From Lactococcus formosensis (GTDB lineage: Bacteria > Bacillota > Bacilli > Lactobacillales > Streptococcaceae), in NCBI RefSeq assembly GCF_018403745.1, contig NZ_BOVP01000006.1, positions 1 to 64,000 of the forward strand: a DNA stretch of 64,000 nucleotides, given 5' to 3'. Positions 1 through 7,699 of this stretch are shown here, in pieces. Below the pieces are notes generated by a model. It saw nothing but the letters and a program-made list of their open reading frames with translations, ran no database searches and had not been told where the DNA came from. Each line of letters starts with the position of its first letter. Position 1 is the first letter of the stretch. Position numbers and translations under genes: made by a program.

Positions 1-75
1 GTGCTGTGCTGTGCTGTGCTGTGCTGTGCTGTGCTGTGCTGTGCTGTGCTGTGCTGTGCTGTGCTGTGCTGTGCT
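1..75. repeat. Pentanucleotide tandem repeat, 15 copies of GTGCT
   Basis: Fifteen perfect copies of GTGCT (AGCAC on the minus strand) fill positions 1-75, and the tract may continue to the left. It begins 15 nt inside a minus-strand reading frame that has a good start codon and SD. Perfect identity over this length implies recent or continuing slippage. Confidence 0.95.
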
Positions 76-92
76 GCTAGATTATAAGACAT
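1..92 (-). CDS. Partial 5' end of a probable phase-variable gene
   Basis: ATG at 92-90 follows a strong SD (AGGAG, 104-100) at 7 nt spacing. The start MSYNLA leads straight into a tandem AGCAC repeat read as Ala-Gln-His-Ser-Thr, and the frame stays open to the window edge. A five-base unit has no stop in any of its three frames, so each gain or loss of a copy shifts the frame of whatever follows; that is the layout of a contingency locus switched by slipped-strand mispairing. The gene has its own promoter (154-181) and lies downstream of an Mga-type regulator. The body of the gene is outside the window, so its function is unknown. Phase-variable genes of this kind in other bacteria are often DNA methyltransferases or surface proteins, but nothing here identifies it. 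Confidence 0.7.
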   Translation of the reverse strand, partial: MSYNLAAQHSTAQHSTAQHSTAQHSTAQHS

Positions 93-153
93 AATATTAC
101 TCCTGTCAATTCTAGATATCTTTCAGTTAACGAAAAGACACCGATATAACATC

Positions 154-181
154 ATTGTAATATTTTTGTTAACAAAAGCAA
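154..181 (-). promoter_or_regulatory. Promoter of the repeat-bearing gene
   Basis: On the minus strand, TTGCTT (181-176), a 16-bp spacer and TACAAT (159-154) lie about 60 nt upstream of the start at 92. A TTTTGTTAACAAAA palindrome occupies part of the spacer and could be a regulator site. The gene would thus be transcribed separately from the upstream regulator. Confidence 0.6.
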
Positions 182-202
182 AATTATTTCCATATAAACA
201 AA

Positions 203-234
203 TAAAAAAGAGACAGACTGCCTCTTTTTCTATT
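203..234 (-). terminator. Terminator after the Mga-type regulator
   Basis: Just past the stop at 242, a short minus-strand hairpin (GAGGCAG / CTGTCTC with one mismatch) is followed by a T run. It separates the regulator from the gene at 92. Confidence 0.6.
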
Positions 235-241
235 CTGATTC

Positions 242-1708
242 TCAAGTGAGAATTGCTTTCTTTTGAAATTTTTCTTTCTTCAAGGCTTCGATACAGGTCA
301 GTAACTCTTCAAAGTCATAATCGCTGGAAAACTCGGAAAGAATATAGACAAACTTTCGACTGTCATTTCTTTTACTTGAGATAAGCAGATCGTAACTCTG
401 ACCTTCATGATAATGCTCTAGCTTTATCTTTTCTACTGCTCTAAGACGATTTTTAAGATAGTGTTCCATAGGGATTTGATAAGCTGGCGTATCAGACAAG
501 TCATAAGCCACCGTCAGTTGTTGAGCAGATAAAAGTTCAAGTAACATCAAAGCATTACGATAGCCAAAGATGAGTTCAGGCAAATCCTGTTCTTTTGGAA
601 TATAACTTAAGGCAATGTTTTTAAGATTATCAAGTAAATCCTGAAAACTTTTATCAACCCAGTTTTGCTTATGCAACAGTAAAGCTTCTTGGCTCTTAGT
701 AAAGAGGCTGCCTTGGAAAAAAGCGAACTTATTATTCACTTGAGCCAGCTGATAACTGATGGCTTTTTCCTCTTCAAAACCCAAACGATGAGGGCGGTAG
801 TGGTTAAGCATACGTTCTCTTAAAGAAATATTCAAAAGCACTGTAGGGATCTTTTTACTACGAAAGATGTCAAAGCGATAATAACTTTCTTTATCTAAGA
901 TAAAAAAGGATAAGATAAAACTGTAGAAGAAGATTGTCTCACAATTATTCTTACTCTGTTTATCATAAATATATTGGTAAAAAAGAGAGTCCAACAACTG
1001 ATAAAGGTGGTCATCTTGATAGATTTTCTTTATTTCCAAAGAATTAGTGACTTGGATATCTATAAGCTTGCGCCTTTTTTCTGTAATTGCTAACCAACGA
1101 TAAAGTTTATCCTGACTGCTTGCCGAAAAATTAACTTTTAAGCTTTCTTCGAGTTGCAGAACAAAATCAACTTGAAACTTCGTGACTTGAAGCAACTCTG
1201 GACGAAAATTAGGATGAATCGAGTCAAATAGCAAATAGTAAAAATAACGAATCTGACTTTCTTCCCCCACCAACTTATTGTTTTTGATTTGAATCTCGAA
1301 CTCTTCTAAAAGTTTATTGAGCTCTTTAATTTTGCGAAACAAGGTAGATTCACTGAGTAGTAAGGCTTCTGCCAATTCAAAAATCATATAATTCTTTTGT
1401 TCAAAAAGTAAGAGAAGCAAACGATATTTGACGCTATCGTGGATTAAAAAACTAATAATCTCATCTAAGCTCTGGGTGTCCGCCATGTTTAGGACAAGTT
1501 TATTATCCTGTCGCAGAACTTCCATAGGCGTCCCCATCACCTTTCCCAGATAAGAGATGTCCTCTAGGTAACTTTCAACTGATGGACGCGAGAGATTTAC
1601 CCAATCACACAGTTCTTGTGCTGTTACCTTATCATGTTTGATGACCAACTGACGTAGAATCTTAACCTGTATTTGCTCTTTCTTTTCAAGTAAAGCTTCA
1701 ATATTCAC
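242..1708 (-). CDS. Mga-type transcriptional regulator
   Basis: A 488-residue protein with the plan of the Mga/AtxA family. There are two N-terminal helix-turn-helix regions, about residues 20-60 (VTAQELCDWVNLSRPSVESY) and about 100-135 (IFELAEALLLSESTLFRKI). A long PRD-like middle region and a C-terminal EIIB-like domain follow. Mga regulators activate virulence or surface genes and can be tuned by PTS phosphorylation; that is family knowledge, not visible here. The start is GTG at 1708 with GAAGAGGT upstream. The next gene downstream is the phase-variable gene at 92, and Mga family members often control neighbouring surface genes, so that gene is a reasonable but unproven target. Confidence 0.8.
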   Translation of the reverse strand: MNIEALLEKKEQIQVKILRQLVIKHDKVTAQELCDWVNLSRPSVESYLEDISYLGKVMGTPMEVLRQDNKLVLNMADTQSLDEIISFLIHDSVKYRLLLLLFEQKNYMIFELAEALLLSESTLFRKIKELNKLLEEFEIQIKNNKLVGEESQIRYFYYLLFDSIHPNFRPELLQVTKFQVDFVLQLEESLKVNFSASSQDKLYRWLAITEKRRKLIDIQVTNSLEIKKIYQDDHLYQLLDSLFYQYIYDKQSKNNCETIFFYSFILSFFILDKESYYRFDIFRSKKIPTVLLNISLRERMLNHYRPHRLGFEEEKAISYQLAQVNNKFAFFQGSLFTKSQEALLLHKQNWVDKSFQDLLDNLKNIALSYIPKEQDLPELIFGYRNALMLLELLSAQQLTVAYDLSDTPAYQIPMEHYLKNRLRAVEKIKLEHYHEGQSYDLLISSKRNDSRKFVYILSEFSSDYDFEELLTCIEALKKEKFQKKAILT

Positions 1709-1866
1709 AGCTGACCTCTTCTTTTCTAAGCCAATATTTTTTCGTAGGCGTTTTCATATTCTTATTCTATTTTATCACTTCACTATAATTTGTGATCAAA
1801 AATTGCTCATTCTAGACATACGAAAATAGACAATAAAAAGAATAAGACCAAAAGTCTCATTCTTTT

Positions 1867-3078
1867 TTAAACATCTAAGTTGAGTTTCCCTTGTGCGTAT
1901 ATCGAAGCATTGCCATTGAGAATATAGGCGATTGTAACGATCGGTAAGATATATTGGACCGTACCGAAGCCAAAGACTTCTGCAGCAATGAATATGGAAG
2001 CAAAGTAAGAGTTTGTTGCTGAAGAAAAGACGGAAACATAACCGGCAGCAGCAACTAAGCCGACAGGTAAGCCCAAAAGTACAGCCAAGGTCGCACCTAA
2101 ACTTGCACCAATCGCGAAGAGCGGTGTCACTTCCCCACCTTGAAAACCTGCTGAAATACTTAAGACCGTAAAGAGCAGCTTCAGAAGCCAATCGTAGGCA
2201 TTGATATGCTGCCCATTAAAACTCATCGAAATTAGATTCGTCCCTAGTCCTGCATAACGATCAAGATGGATAAAGATAAGACCCAAGCTCAAAATCAGAC
2301 CCATAAGTAAAATGCGGCGATAAGGGTTAGATAGCTTGCTCGCCATATAAGTCTTCATAAAGGCTAAACCTTGGGCAAAGATGCGACCGACTAAGCCGAA
2401 AAAAATGGCCACGATAAGAAGCTTTAGAAGCACCAACGGATCAATAGTTAAGTCGGTATTGACCGCAAAGGAAAATTTTTCTAAGCCTAAAGCATGAGAA
2501 GTCGCACTAGCTACATAAGAACCGACCAGGGCGGGGAAGAGAGCCATATATTCGATCTTGCCCACCATCAAGATTTCAATAGCAAAGAAAGTTGCAGCAA
2601 TAGGGGTTTGGAAGAGTCCTGCAAAACCAGCTGCCATCCCCGTAATCAAGAGCACTTTTTGTGCTTCTTTGGAAGATAGTTTACTTCCCACTGTATGACC
2701 AATCGTAGCACCAATCTGGACAGCTACTCCTTCTCGACCGACACTTGCACCAAAGAGATGTGACAGCCAAGTTGAAAAGATAATCAAGGGCACTAAGCGT
2801 TTAGGGATATCTTCTCGCCCCTTATTTCCAGCTTCAAAAATTAGACCCATTCCTTTTTGACTCTCTTTACCAAAACGTTGGTAAACATAAACAATCAAAA
2901 GACCAGCTAATGCTAAAAAAGGAAGAAAATACAAGGGATGTGCATCACGTGTTTCAGTAATATAAATCAAGCCACGCCCAAATAAAGCATCAACAGCTCC
3001 AATGATTACCCCAATCACAAGAGCTAATACGGCATAAAGTATAGCCCATCTTGATATTCCAATTTTTATATTTTTCAT
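1867..3078 (-). CDS. clcF: CLC-F type fluoride/proton antiporter
   Basis: A 403-residue membrane protein of the CLC chloride-channel superfamily. The gating-glutamate motif is GREGV (Glu116), not the chloride-type GREGP. A methionine (Met77, in KGMGLI) sits where the anion-coordinating serine of chloride CLCs would be. With GFQGGEVTP in the second half, these are marks of the fluoride-exporting CLC-F branch, where Met and the gating Glu are about 39 residues apart, as here. The expected role is export of fluoride in exchange for protons. The start has an SD (AGAGGA) and a long structured leader. Alternative: another CLC subfamily. Confidence 0.82.
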   Translation of the reverse strand: MKNIKIGISRWAILYAVLALVIGVIIGAVDALFGRGLIYITETRDAHPLYFLPFLALAGLLIVYVYQRFGKESQKGMGLIFEAGNKGREDIPKRLVPLIIFSTWLSHLFGASVGREGVAVQIGATIGHTVGSKLSSKEAQKVLLITGMAAGFAGLFQTPIAATFFAIEILMVGKIEYMALFPALVGSYVASATSHALGLEKFSFAVNTDLTIDPLVLLKLLIVAIFFGLVGRIFAQGLAFMKTYMASKLSNPYRRILLMGLILSLGLIFIHLDRYAGLGTNLISMSFNGQHINAYDWLLKLLFTVLSISAGFQGGEVTPLFAIGASLGATLAVLLGLPVGLVAAAGYVSVFSSATNSYFASIFIAAEVFGFGTVQYILPIVTIAYILNGNASIYAQGKLNLDV

Positions 3079-3119
3079 TAAAAGTAATTCCTCTTACCTG
3101 TCTAAATAATAACAAGGGT

Positions 3120-3147
3120 GCAGAAATCAAACTAACTTGATTTCTGC
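3120..3147 (-). other. Perfect hairpin in the clcF leader
   Basis: An 11-bp perfect inverted repeat (GCAGAAATCAA / TTGATTTCTGC) with a 6-nt loop lies 42 nt upstream of the clcF start. It is not followed by a T run in the clcF direction, so it is not a standard terminator. It partly overlaps one of the two direct repeats at 3139-3257. Confidence 0.7.
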
Positions 3148-3257
3148 CTAAATAAAATGCCCAGGCAATTCTGATAGGAATTGTCATCTAACATTATCAA
3201 TTTGTCAAGATAGATTCCTGACCAATAAGGTGCTCTAGAAATTCTCATAGGAATTTT
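3139..3257 (-). repeat. Two imperfect 45-nt direct repeats in the clcF leader
   Basis: Segments 3139-3185 and 3213-3257 align over about 45 nt with one gap. They share GATT.CTG, then AATAA, TGC.C, and a core ATTCT.ATAGGAATT that is itself a small dyad. The copies are about 75 bp apart, in the only non-coding stretch upstream of clcF. They do not match the fluoride (crcB) riboswitch consensus that I recall. They could be tandem regulator sites or a duplicated RNA element. Confidence 0.6.
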
Positions 3258-3300
3258 CAAGCAGCATTAACTCCTTCAGGAGCTAATCTGGGAGCATATT
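3258..3300. other. Additional hairpin between the DUF896 gene and clcF
   Basis: TTAACTCC and GGAGCTAA form an 8-bp near-perfect stem with a TTCA loop. It lies between the DUF896 terminator and the direct repeats. No T run follows it. Its role is unknown. Confidence 0.4.
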
Positions 3301-3327
3301 AAAACAGGCCGAGCACAATGCTCGACC
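3301..3327 (-). terminator. Terminator of the FNT-glyQS-DUF896 operon
   Basis: The minus-strand stem GGTCGAGCA / TGCTCGGCC has a 3-nt loop and is followed by TGTTTT. It begins a few bases past the stop of the DUF896 gene. Confidence 0.85.
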
Positions 3328-3331
3328 AGCT

Positions 3332-3571
3332 TTAATCGCGCATACCTTTGGCACGTTGAATGTCTTTAAGTTTTTCTGGTGTGATGTCTTTTCCATCTTC
3401 ATCCACCAATTTTACTGCTTCAACTTGACCGCGGAGATTTTCACGTACGCTATCAAGATAAATACGGCGCAATTCAGCACGTTCTGCAGTTTCGGCTTCT
3501 GTTAGTCCTTCTGCTTTGTGTTTACGTGCAAGCTCATTGATACGTTCTACTTGTTCATTTGTGATTGCCAT
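3332..3571 (-). CDS. DUF896 (UPF0291, YnzC-like) small protein
   Basis: A 79-residue, highly charged helical protein with the DUF896 pattern: INELARKHKAEGLTEAE, then LRRIYLDSVRENLRGQ and a C-terminal KLKDIQRAKG. B. subtilis YnzC belongs to this family; its molecular role is unclear. The gene follows glyS by 16 nt with a full SD (AAGGAGG) and is last in the operon before the terminator at 3301, so it probably shares the glycine T-box control. Confidence 0.85.
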   Translation of the reverse strand: MAITNEQVERINELARKHKAEGLTEAETAERAELRRIYLDSVRENLRGQVEAVKLVDEDGKDITPEKLKDIQRAKGMRD

Positions 3572-3587
3572 AAGACCAATATCCTCC

Positions 3588-5621
3588 TTATTTTGTATTG
3601 ATTAAACTAAAGTCAGCCATTGTTCCTGTAAGTGCTGACAGCTCTGTAAGCAAGGCCAGACGATTGTGGCGTACTTTTTCATCTTCTGCCATAACCATTA
3701 CATTTTCAAAGAAATTGTTAATAGCTGGAACACCTTTGTTGACAAGAATATCATATTTTTCAGAGGCAGACAAGTTTGCCCAACCTGCTTTAAGTTCTTC
3801 TGTAGCTTCGTAAAGCATGCCTTCAGCATCGTTCTCAAAGAGTTCAGAAGAAACCGTACCGACATGATCGGCTTTTTTCGCCAAGTTGATCACACGTGAA
3901 ATATTTTCAATAGCTGGTTTAAAAGTTTCTTCGTCCTTATAACTGTTAAGCATTGGCGCAATTTCCATCATGTTAGCAATATCCATTGTATCTGCCGCAA
4001 TTGTTGCTTCAACAATATCGTGACGGATTTTCTTATCCAGTAGAAGTTTTTGCACACGACCTTTGAGGAAATCAATAACTTGCTCTTTATTTTCATAATC
4101 AAGTGCGGCGATAAACTCAGAAAAGTCAAAGTGCCAGTTGAATTTTTCAATAATACGTGTCAATCCTTGCGCTGCACGACGCAAAGCGTAAGGGTCATTT
4201 GAGCCTGAGGGAATTAAGCCTGCACTAAAGAATGAAAGAATGCTGTCGATTTTATCTGCAGCAGCCAAAACACTTCCGACAGCAGTTTCCGGCAAATCCC
4301 CTTCAGCAGATACAGGCATATAATGCTCACGAACTGCTGCTGCTACATTAGCATTTTCACCTGCAAGAAGAGCATATTTTTCACCCATAACGCCTTGAAG
4401 TTCATCAAATTCACCAACCATACCTGTCAAAAGGTCAAATTTGTAAATATCTGCTGCACGCGCTACATCCGTCTTTTCAGTTTCTGTCAGATTGGCAATA
4501 TCTGCCAGATGTGCTGCAATAGCTTTTGTACGGGCCATATGTTCTGTGATTGAACCGATTTTTGCATGGAAAGTTACATTTTCAAGTTTCTTCACAAGAT
4601 CTGCAATGTTTAATTTTTGATCTTCTTTCCAGAAAAACTCAGCATCTTCCAAACGAGCAACCAAAACTTTTTCATTACCTAAGATGACATTCTTCATGCC
4701 TCCAGCATTACCATTACGCACGGAGATAAAGTGCGGGGCAAGCTTGCCATCTGCAGTATAAACTTCAAAATAGCGTTGGTTATCACGCATTGACGTAACC
4801 AGAACTTCTTCAGGAACTGCTAAATATTTTTCGTCAAAGCTTCCGACAAAAGCTGTTGGGTACTCGACTAGGTTATTGACTTCTTCAAGAAGTTCAACGT
4901 GTTTTTCGTCTGAGAGCTCAACTTTCCAGCCACGTTCAACTGCAATTTTTTTGATTTGTTGGGTAATCTCAGCTTTACGTGCTCCAGCATCAACCATAAC
5001 AAAATTATCAGTCAAAACTTTGGCATAATCTGTCGCATGTTCAAGCGTAAATACTTGGTTTGAAAGGAAGCGGTGACCACGTGTTGTATTTCCTGCAGTC
5101 ACATCAAGAATGTCAAAGGGAACCACTTCGGCATCTAGTAAAGAAATCATCCATTGGATTGGACGCACGAAAAGGAAGCTATTATTTCCCCATTTCATGT
5201 AAGTTTTGAACTGCATTTTAGAAATGACTTCATCGCCAACTTTTGTCAATATTTCTTGTGCAGCTACGCCCGCGATATGTTTGTTTGCGAAATAGTAATC
5301 GCCCTTGAGGACCAATTCGTCAGGTGTTACGCCTTGTCCACGAGAGAAACCTTGAATGGCTTTTGACCAGTTTCCTTCAGCATCTTTAGCAATTTTAGCA
5401 GATGGACCTTTGACTTCTTCGTCCATTGCTTCGGAATTTTCAGCAAGTCCTTCCACCAAAACAGCCAAACGACGTGGTGTTGAAAATTTGCGGATAGCAT
5501 CAAATTCTAAACGGTTTTCATTCAAAAAGTCCGAAAGACGTTCTGCCAATTGATTGATTGCAGGTGTTACCAAGTGGGCTGGCATTTCTTCCAAGCCAAT
5601 TTCGAGTAAATAGTTTGCCAT
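3588..5621 (-). CDS. glyS: Glycine--tRNA ligase beta subunit
   Basis: A 677-residue beta subunit of the bacterial alpha2-beta2 glycyl-tRNA synthetase, which binds tRNA-Gly and is needed for charging. The N-terminal [18 protein letters not shown] and the later RFLSNQVF and VARLEDAEFFWKEDQ stretches are family hallmarks. The central HD-like part and the C-terminal anticodon-binding region are present, and the length is normal. The start codon overlaps the glyQ stop by one base (TAATG), implying translational coupling. Confidence 0.97.
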   Translation of the reverse strand: MANYLLEIGLEEMPAHLVTPAINQLAERLSDFLNENRLEFDAIRKFSTPRRLAVLVEGLAENSEAMDEEVKGPSAKIAKDAEGNWSKAIQGFSRGQGVTPDELVLKGDYYFANKHIAGVAAQEILTKVGDEVISKMQFKTYMKWGNNSFLFVRPIQWMISLLDAEVVPFDILDVTAGNTTRGHRFLSNQVFTLEHATDYAKVLTDNFVMVDAGARKAEITQQIKKIAVERGWKVELSDEKHVELLEEVNNLVEYPTAFVGSFDEKYLAVPEEVLVTSMRDNQRYFEVYTADGKLAPHFISVRNGNAGGMKNVILGNEKVLVARLEDAEFFWKEDQKLNIADLVKKLENVTFHAKIGSITEHMARTKAIAAHLADIANLTETEKTDVARAADIYKFDLLTGMVGEFDELQGVMGEKYALLAGENANVAAAVREHYMPVSAEGDLPETAVGSVLAAADKIDSILSFFSAGLIPSGSNDPYALRRAAQGLTRIIEKFNWHFDFSEFIAALDYENKEQVIDFLKGRVQKLLLDKKIRHDIVEATIAADTMDIANMMEIAPMLNSYKDEETFKPAIENISRVINLAKKADHVGTVSSELFENDAEGMLYEATEELKAGWANLSASEKYDILVNKGVPAINNFFENVMVMAEDEKVRHNRLALLTELSALTGTMADFSLINTK

Positions 5622-6589
5622 TATTTTGCCTCCTGTTCTTCTGCCAATTGTGCCAGAACTTTTGTATACTTCCCTTTTTCTCCCAAATATTTCTCACGTA
5701 AATCTTCATCTTTCAAAAGTGGGAAGCCAAGTTTAGCACGTTCTTCGATAAATGTTTTGGCAACTTTACGCGCCATTGTACGTACACGGTGCAGATAACC
5801 CGCACGTTCAGTTACAGAAACAGCACCACGTGCATCCAAAAGGTTAAAGGTATGAGAGCTCTTCAAGATAAAGTCATAAGCAGGGTGAACCAAACCTAAG
5901 TCCAGTAATTTAAGTGCTTCTGCCTCGTACTTGTTAAACAAGTCTAAAAGCATATCTTGATCAGACTCTTCAAAAGCAAATTTTGAGTGCTCAAATTCTG
6001 GTTCTTTGAAAATATCACCATAGAGTACGCCATTTCCCCATTCAAGATCGTAGACACTGTCAACTTCTTGAATAGCTGTTGCCAAGCGTTCTAGACCATA
6101 AGTAATTTCAGAAGTTACAGAATCCACTTCAATACCACCAACTTGTTGGAAATAAGTAAACTGTGTACACTCTTGTCCATCAATCCAAACTTCCCAACCA
6201 ATACCGGCACAACCCATTGATGGATTTTCCCAGTTATCTTCAACAAAACGAATATCATGCTCCAAAGCATCAATACCCAAGGCAGCTAAACTTTCCAAGT
6301 AAAGTTCTTGGATATTTTTTGGCGAAGGTTTCATCACCACTTGAAATTGGTGGTGTTGGAAAAGGCGGTTAGGGTTTTCACCATAACGTCCATCTGCAGG
6401 TCGACGTGAAGGTTGAACATATGCCGCTGACCAAGGTTCAGGACCATTTGAACGCAAGAAAGTATAAGGACTCATCGTTCCTGCACCAACTTCGTTATCG
6501 TAGGCTTGCATCAAGTTTGCACCTTGCTTAGACCAAAAAGCCTGCAAAGTCAGAATCATATCTTGAAATGATAATTTATTATTTGACAT
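5621..6589 (-). CDS. glyQ: Glycine--tRNA ligase alpha subunit
   Basis: A 322-residue catalytic alpha subunit that activates glycine and transfers it to tRNA. It begins [19 protein letters not shown] and carries the conserved [13 protein letters not shown] and PSRRPTDGRYG-like ([11 protein letters not shown]) segments. It lies 13 nt downstream of the FNT gene, leaving no room for its own promoter or T-box. It must therefore be read from the promoter at 7552-7580, through the T-box and the transporter gene. Confidence 0.97.
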   Translation of the reverse strand: MSNNKLSFQDMILTLQAFWSKQGANLMQAYDNEVGAGTMSPYTFLRSNGPEPWSAAYVQPSRRPADGRYGENPNRLFQHHQFQVVMKPSPKNIQELYLESLAALGIDALEHDIRFVEDNWENPSMGCAGIGWEVWIDGQECTQFTYFQQVGGIEVDSVTSEITYGLERLATAIQEVDSVYDLEWGNGVLYGDIFKEPEFEHSKFAFEESDQDMLLDLFNKYEAEALKLLDLGLVHPAYDFILKSSHTFNLLDARGAVSVTERAGYLHRVRTMARKVAKTFIEERAKLGFPLLKDEDLREKYLGEKGKYTKVLAQLAEEQEAK

Positions 6590-6602
6590 TTAATTCTCCT
6601 TA

Positions 6603-7382
6603 TTATTTATTAAGTTCATTCATTTGGCGTTTATATCCAAGGAAGTAGAAACCAGCAACGAAAATCACACCACCGATGATGTTTCCAGCATAGACAAGAC
6701 TGAAATTGCGGATGAATTCCATCCATGTTGCGCCACCTTCAAAAATTGCTGCTGGGATGGCAAAAGCATTTGCCACACTGTGCTGGAAACCAATCGCCAC
6801 AAAAGCCATTGTCGGGAACCAGATTACCATTACTTTTCCAGCCGCATCTTTGGCTCCGTAAGAAAGCCACATCGCAAGGCCTACAAACCAGTTACACCCT
6901 ACTCCAGAAACCAAAGTCTGAAGCCAAGTTGCATTTATTTTCGAGTGCGCAACGGTGATTAATTCCTCACGGTACACACCTGTACTAGTCAACCCAACAA
7001 TGTGTGCAAAAAAGAAAGCCACAAAGAAGGCACCCAGAAGATTAAAAATCGTGATGACAATCCAGTTTTTGAGCAAATCTGAAAACTTTACTTTCTTTGC
7101 AAAGAATGATACAGAAACAGCCGTCATATTCGATGTGATGAGCTCGCCACCGCCCATGAGAATAACAATCAAACCAATAGGAAACACTGCTGCACCGATA
7201 AAACTTGCCAAACTTCCAAGATCATCGACTACACTGGATATGACACGGATATAAAGCAGATAACCTAAAGAAATTAACGCTCCTCCAATAAAGCCAAGTA
7301 CAGCTTTCTCTAACATCGGTCGTTTGACCTTTTCTTGTCCATGGTGAATAGTTGCAGCCAGTATTTCTGCTGGATTCATCAT
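6603..7382 (-). CDS. Formate/nitrite transporter (FNT) family channel
   Basis: A 259-residue integral membrane protein of the FocA/NirC family, with six predicted membrane helices in the aquaporin-like FNT fold. Family features are the N-terminal MNPAEILAAT, the GGGELITSN segment and a GFQHSVANAF motif whose His is the central pore residue. FNT proteins carry small monovalent acids such as formate, nitrite or lactate; the substrate here cannot be read from sequence. It is the first gene after a T-box leader and is co-transcribed with glyQS and the DUF896 gene. SD AAGGAG precedes the start. Confidence 0.9.
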   Translation of the reverse strand: MMNPAEILAATIHHGQEKVKRPMLEKAVLGFIGGALISLGYLLYIRVISSVVDDLGSLASFIGAAVFPIGLIVILMGGGELITSNMTAVSVSFFAKKVKFSDLLKNWIVITIFNLLGAFFVAFFFAHIVGLTSTGVYREELITVAHSKINATWLQTLVSGVGCNWFVGLAMWLSYGAKDAAGKVMVIWFPTMAFVAIGFQHSVANAFAIPAAIFEGGATWMEFIRNFSLVYAGNIIGGVIFVAGFYFLGYKRQMNELNK

Positions 7383-7407
7383 AATATTCTACTCCTTAAA
7401 ATAATAT

Positions 7408-7545
7408 AAAAACCGCGCAATACCCCTGTCCTAAGACAAAGGGTGCTATGCACGGTTCCACCTTTATTTTTTACTTCATTCGTATTGCGATGATTTTGGG
7501 CCATTTTAAATCTCGGCTTTCACTGTCCCGAGTCGCTTGCTTTAC
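7408..7545 (-). promoter_or_regulatory. T-box leader, probably sensing tRNA-Gly
   Basis: The minus strand holds the conserved T-box core AGGTGGAACCGTG (near 7450-7470). The antiterminator pairs AAAGGTG with CACCCTTT. A competing terminator stem, closed by AACCG / CGGTT, ends in TTTTT at about 7408. A small stem I lies at about 7495-7540; GGC at 7502-7500 is a candidate glycine specifier codon. Uncharged tRNA-Gly would favour read-through into FNT, glyQ, glyS and the DUF896 gene. Stem I looks shorter than in the B. subtilis glyQS leader. Confidence 0.88.
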
Positions 7546-7551
7546 CTTAAA

Positions 7552-7580
7552 ATTGTAGTCCTTTTTGTTCGAAATGTCAA
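7552..7580 (-). promoter_or_regulatory. Promoter of the T-box operon
   Basis: Minus-strand TTGACA (7580-7575), a 17-bp spacer and TACAAT (7557-7552) form a near-consensus sigma-70 type promoter. Transcription should begin about 7545, immediately before T-box stem I. Confidence 0.9.
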
Positions 7581-7659
7581 GGCTAGGCTTTAAGTTTTTA
7601 AAGTTTCAGATTTAAAGCACTAAAACTGTGATTCAGCTTGCTGAACCCTGTTTCAAAAA

Positions 7660-7692
7660 TCATTTGCATCATGCAATAATTTGATATAATGA
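7660..7692 (+). promoter_or_regulatory. Promoter abutting the esterase start
   Basis: TATAAT at 7683-7688 ends only 11 nt before the ATG at 7700. The predicted transcript would have a leader of roughly five nt and no SD. The -35 region is weak (TTTGC-like). Confidence 0.55.
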
Positions 7693-7699
7693 GTCCATC

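Noticed and set aside
1-75. CRISPR or minisatellite interpretation of the left-edge repeat
   Set aside because: The unit is 5 nt with no spacers, and it sits in frame behind an SD and ATG.
2494-2679. Plus-strand ORFs inside clcF and many other long genes
   Set aside because: They are shadows of real genes on the other strand, without SD sites or recognisable products.
3079-3331. Fluoride (crcB) riboswitch upstream of clcF
   Set aside because: The conserved segments of that riboswitch are not visible; only repeats and hairpins of another kind are present.
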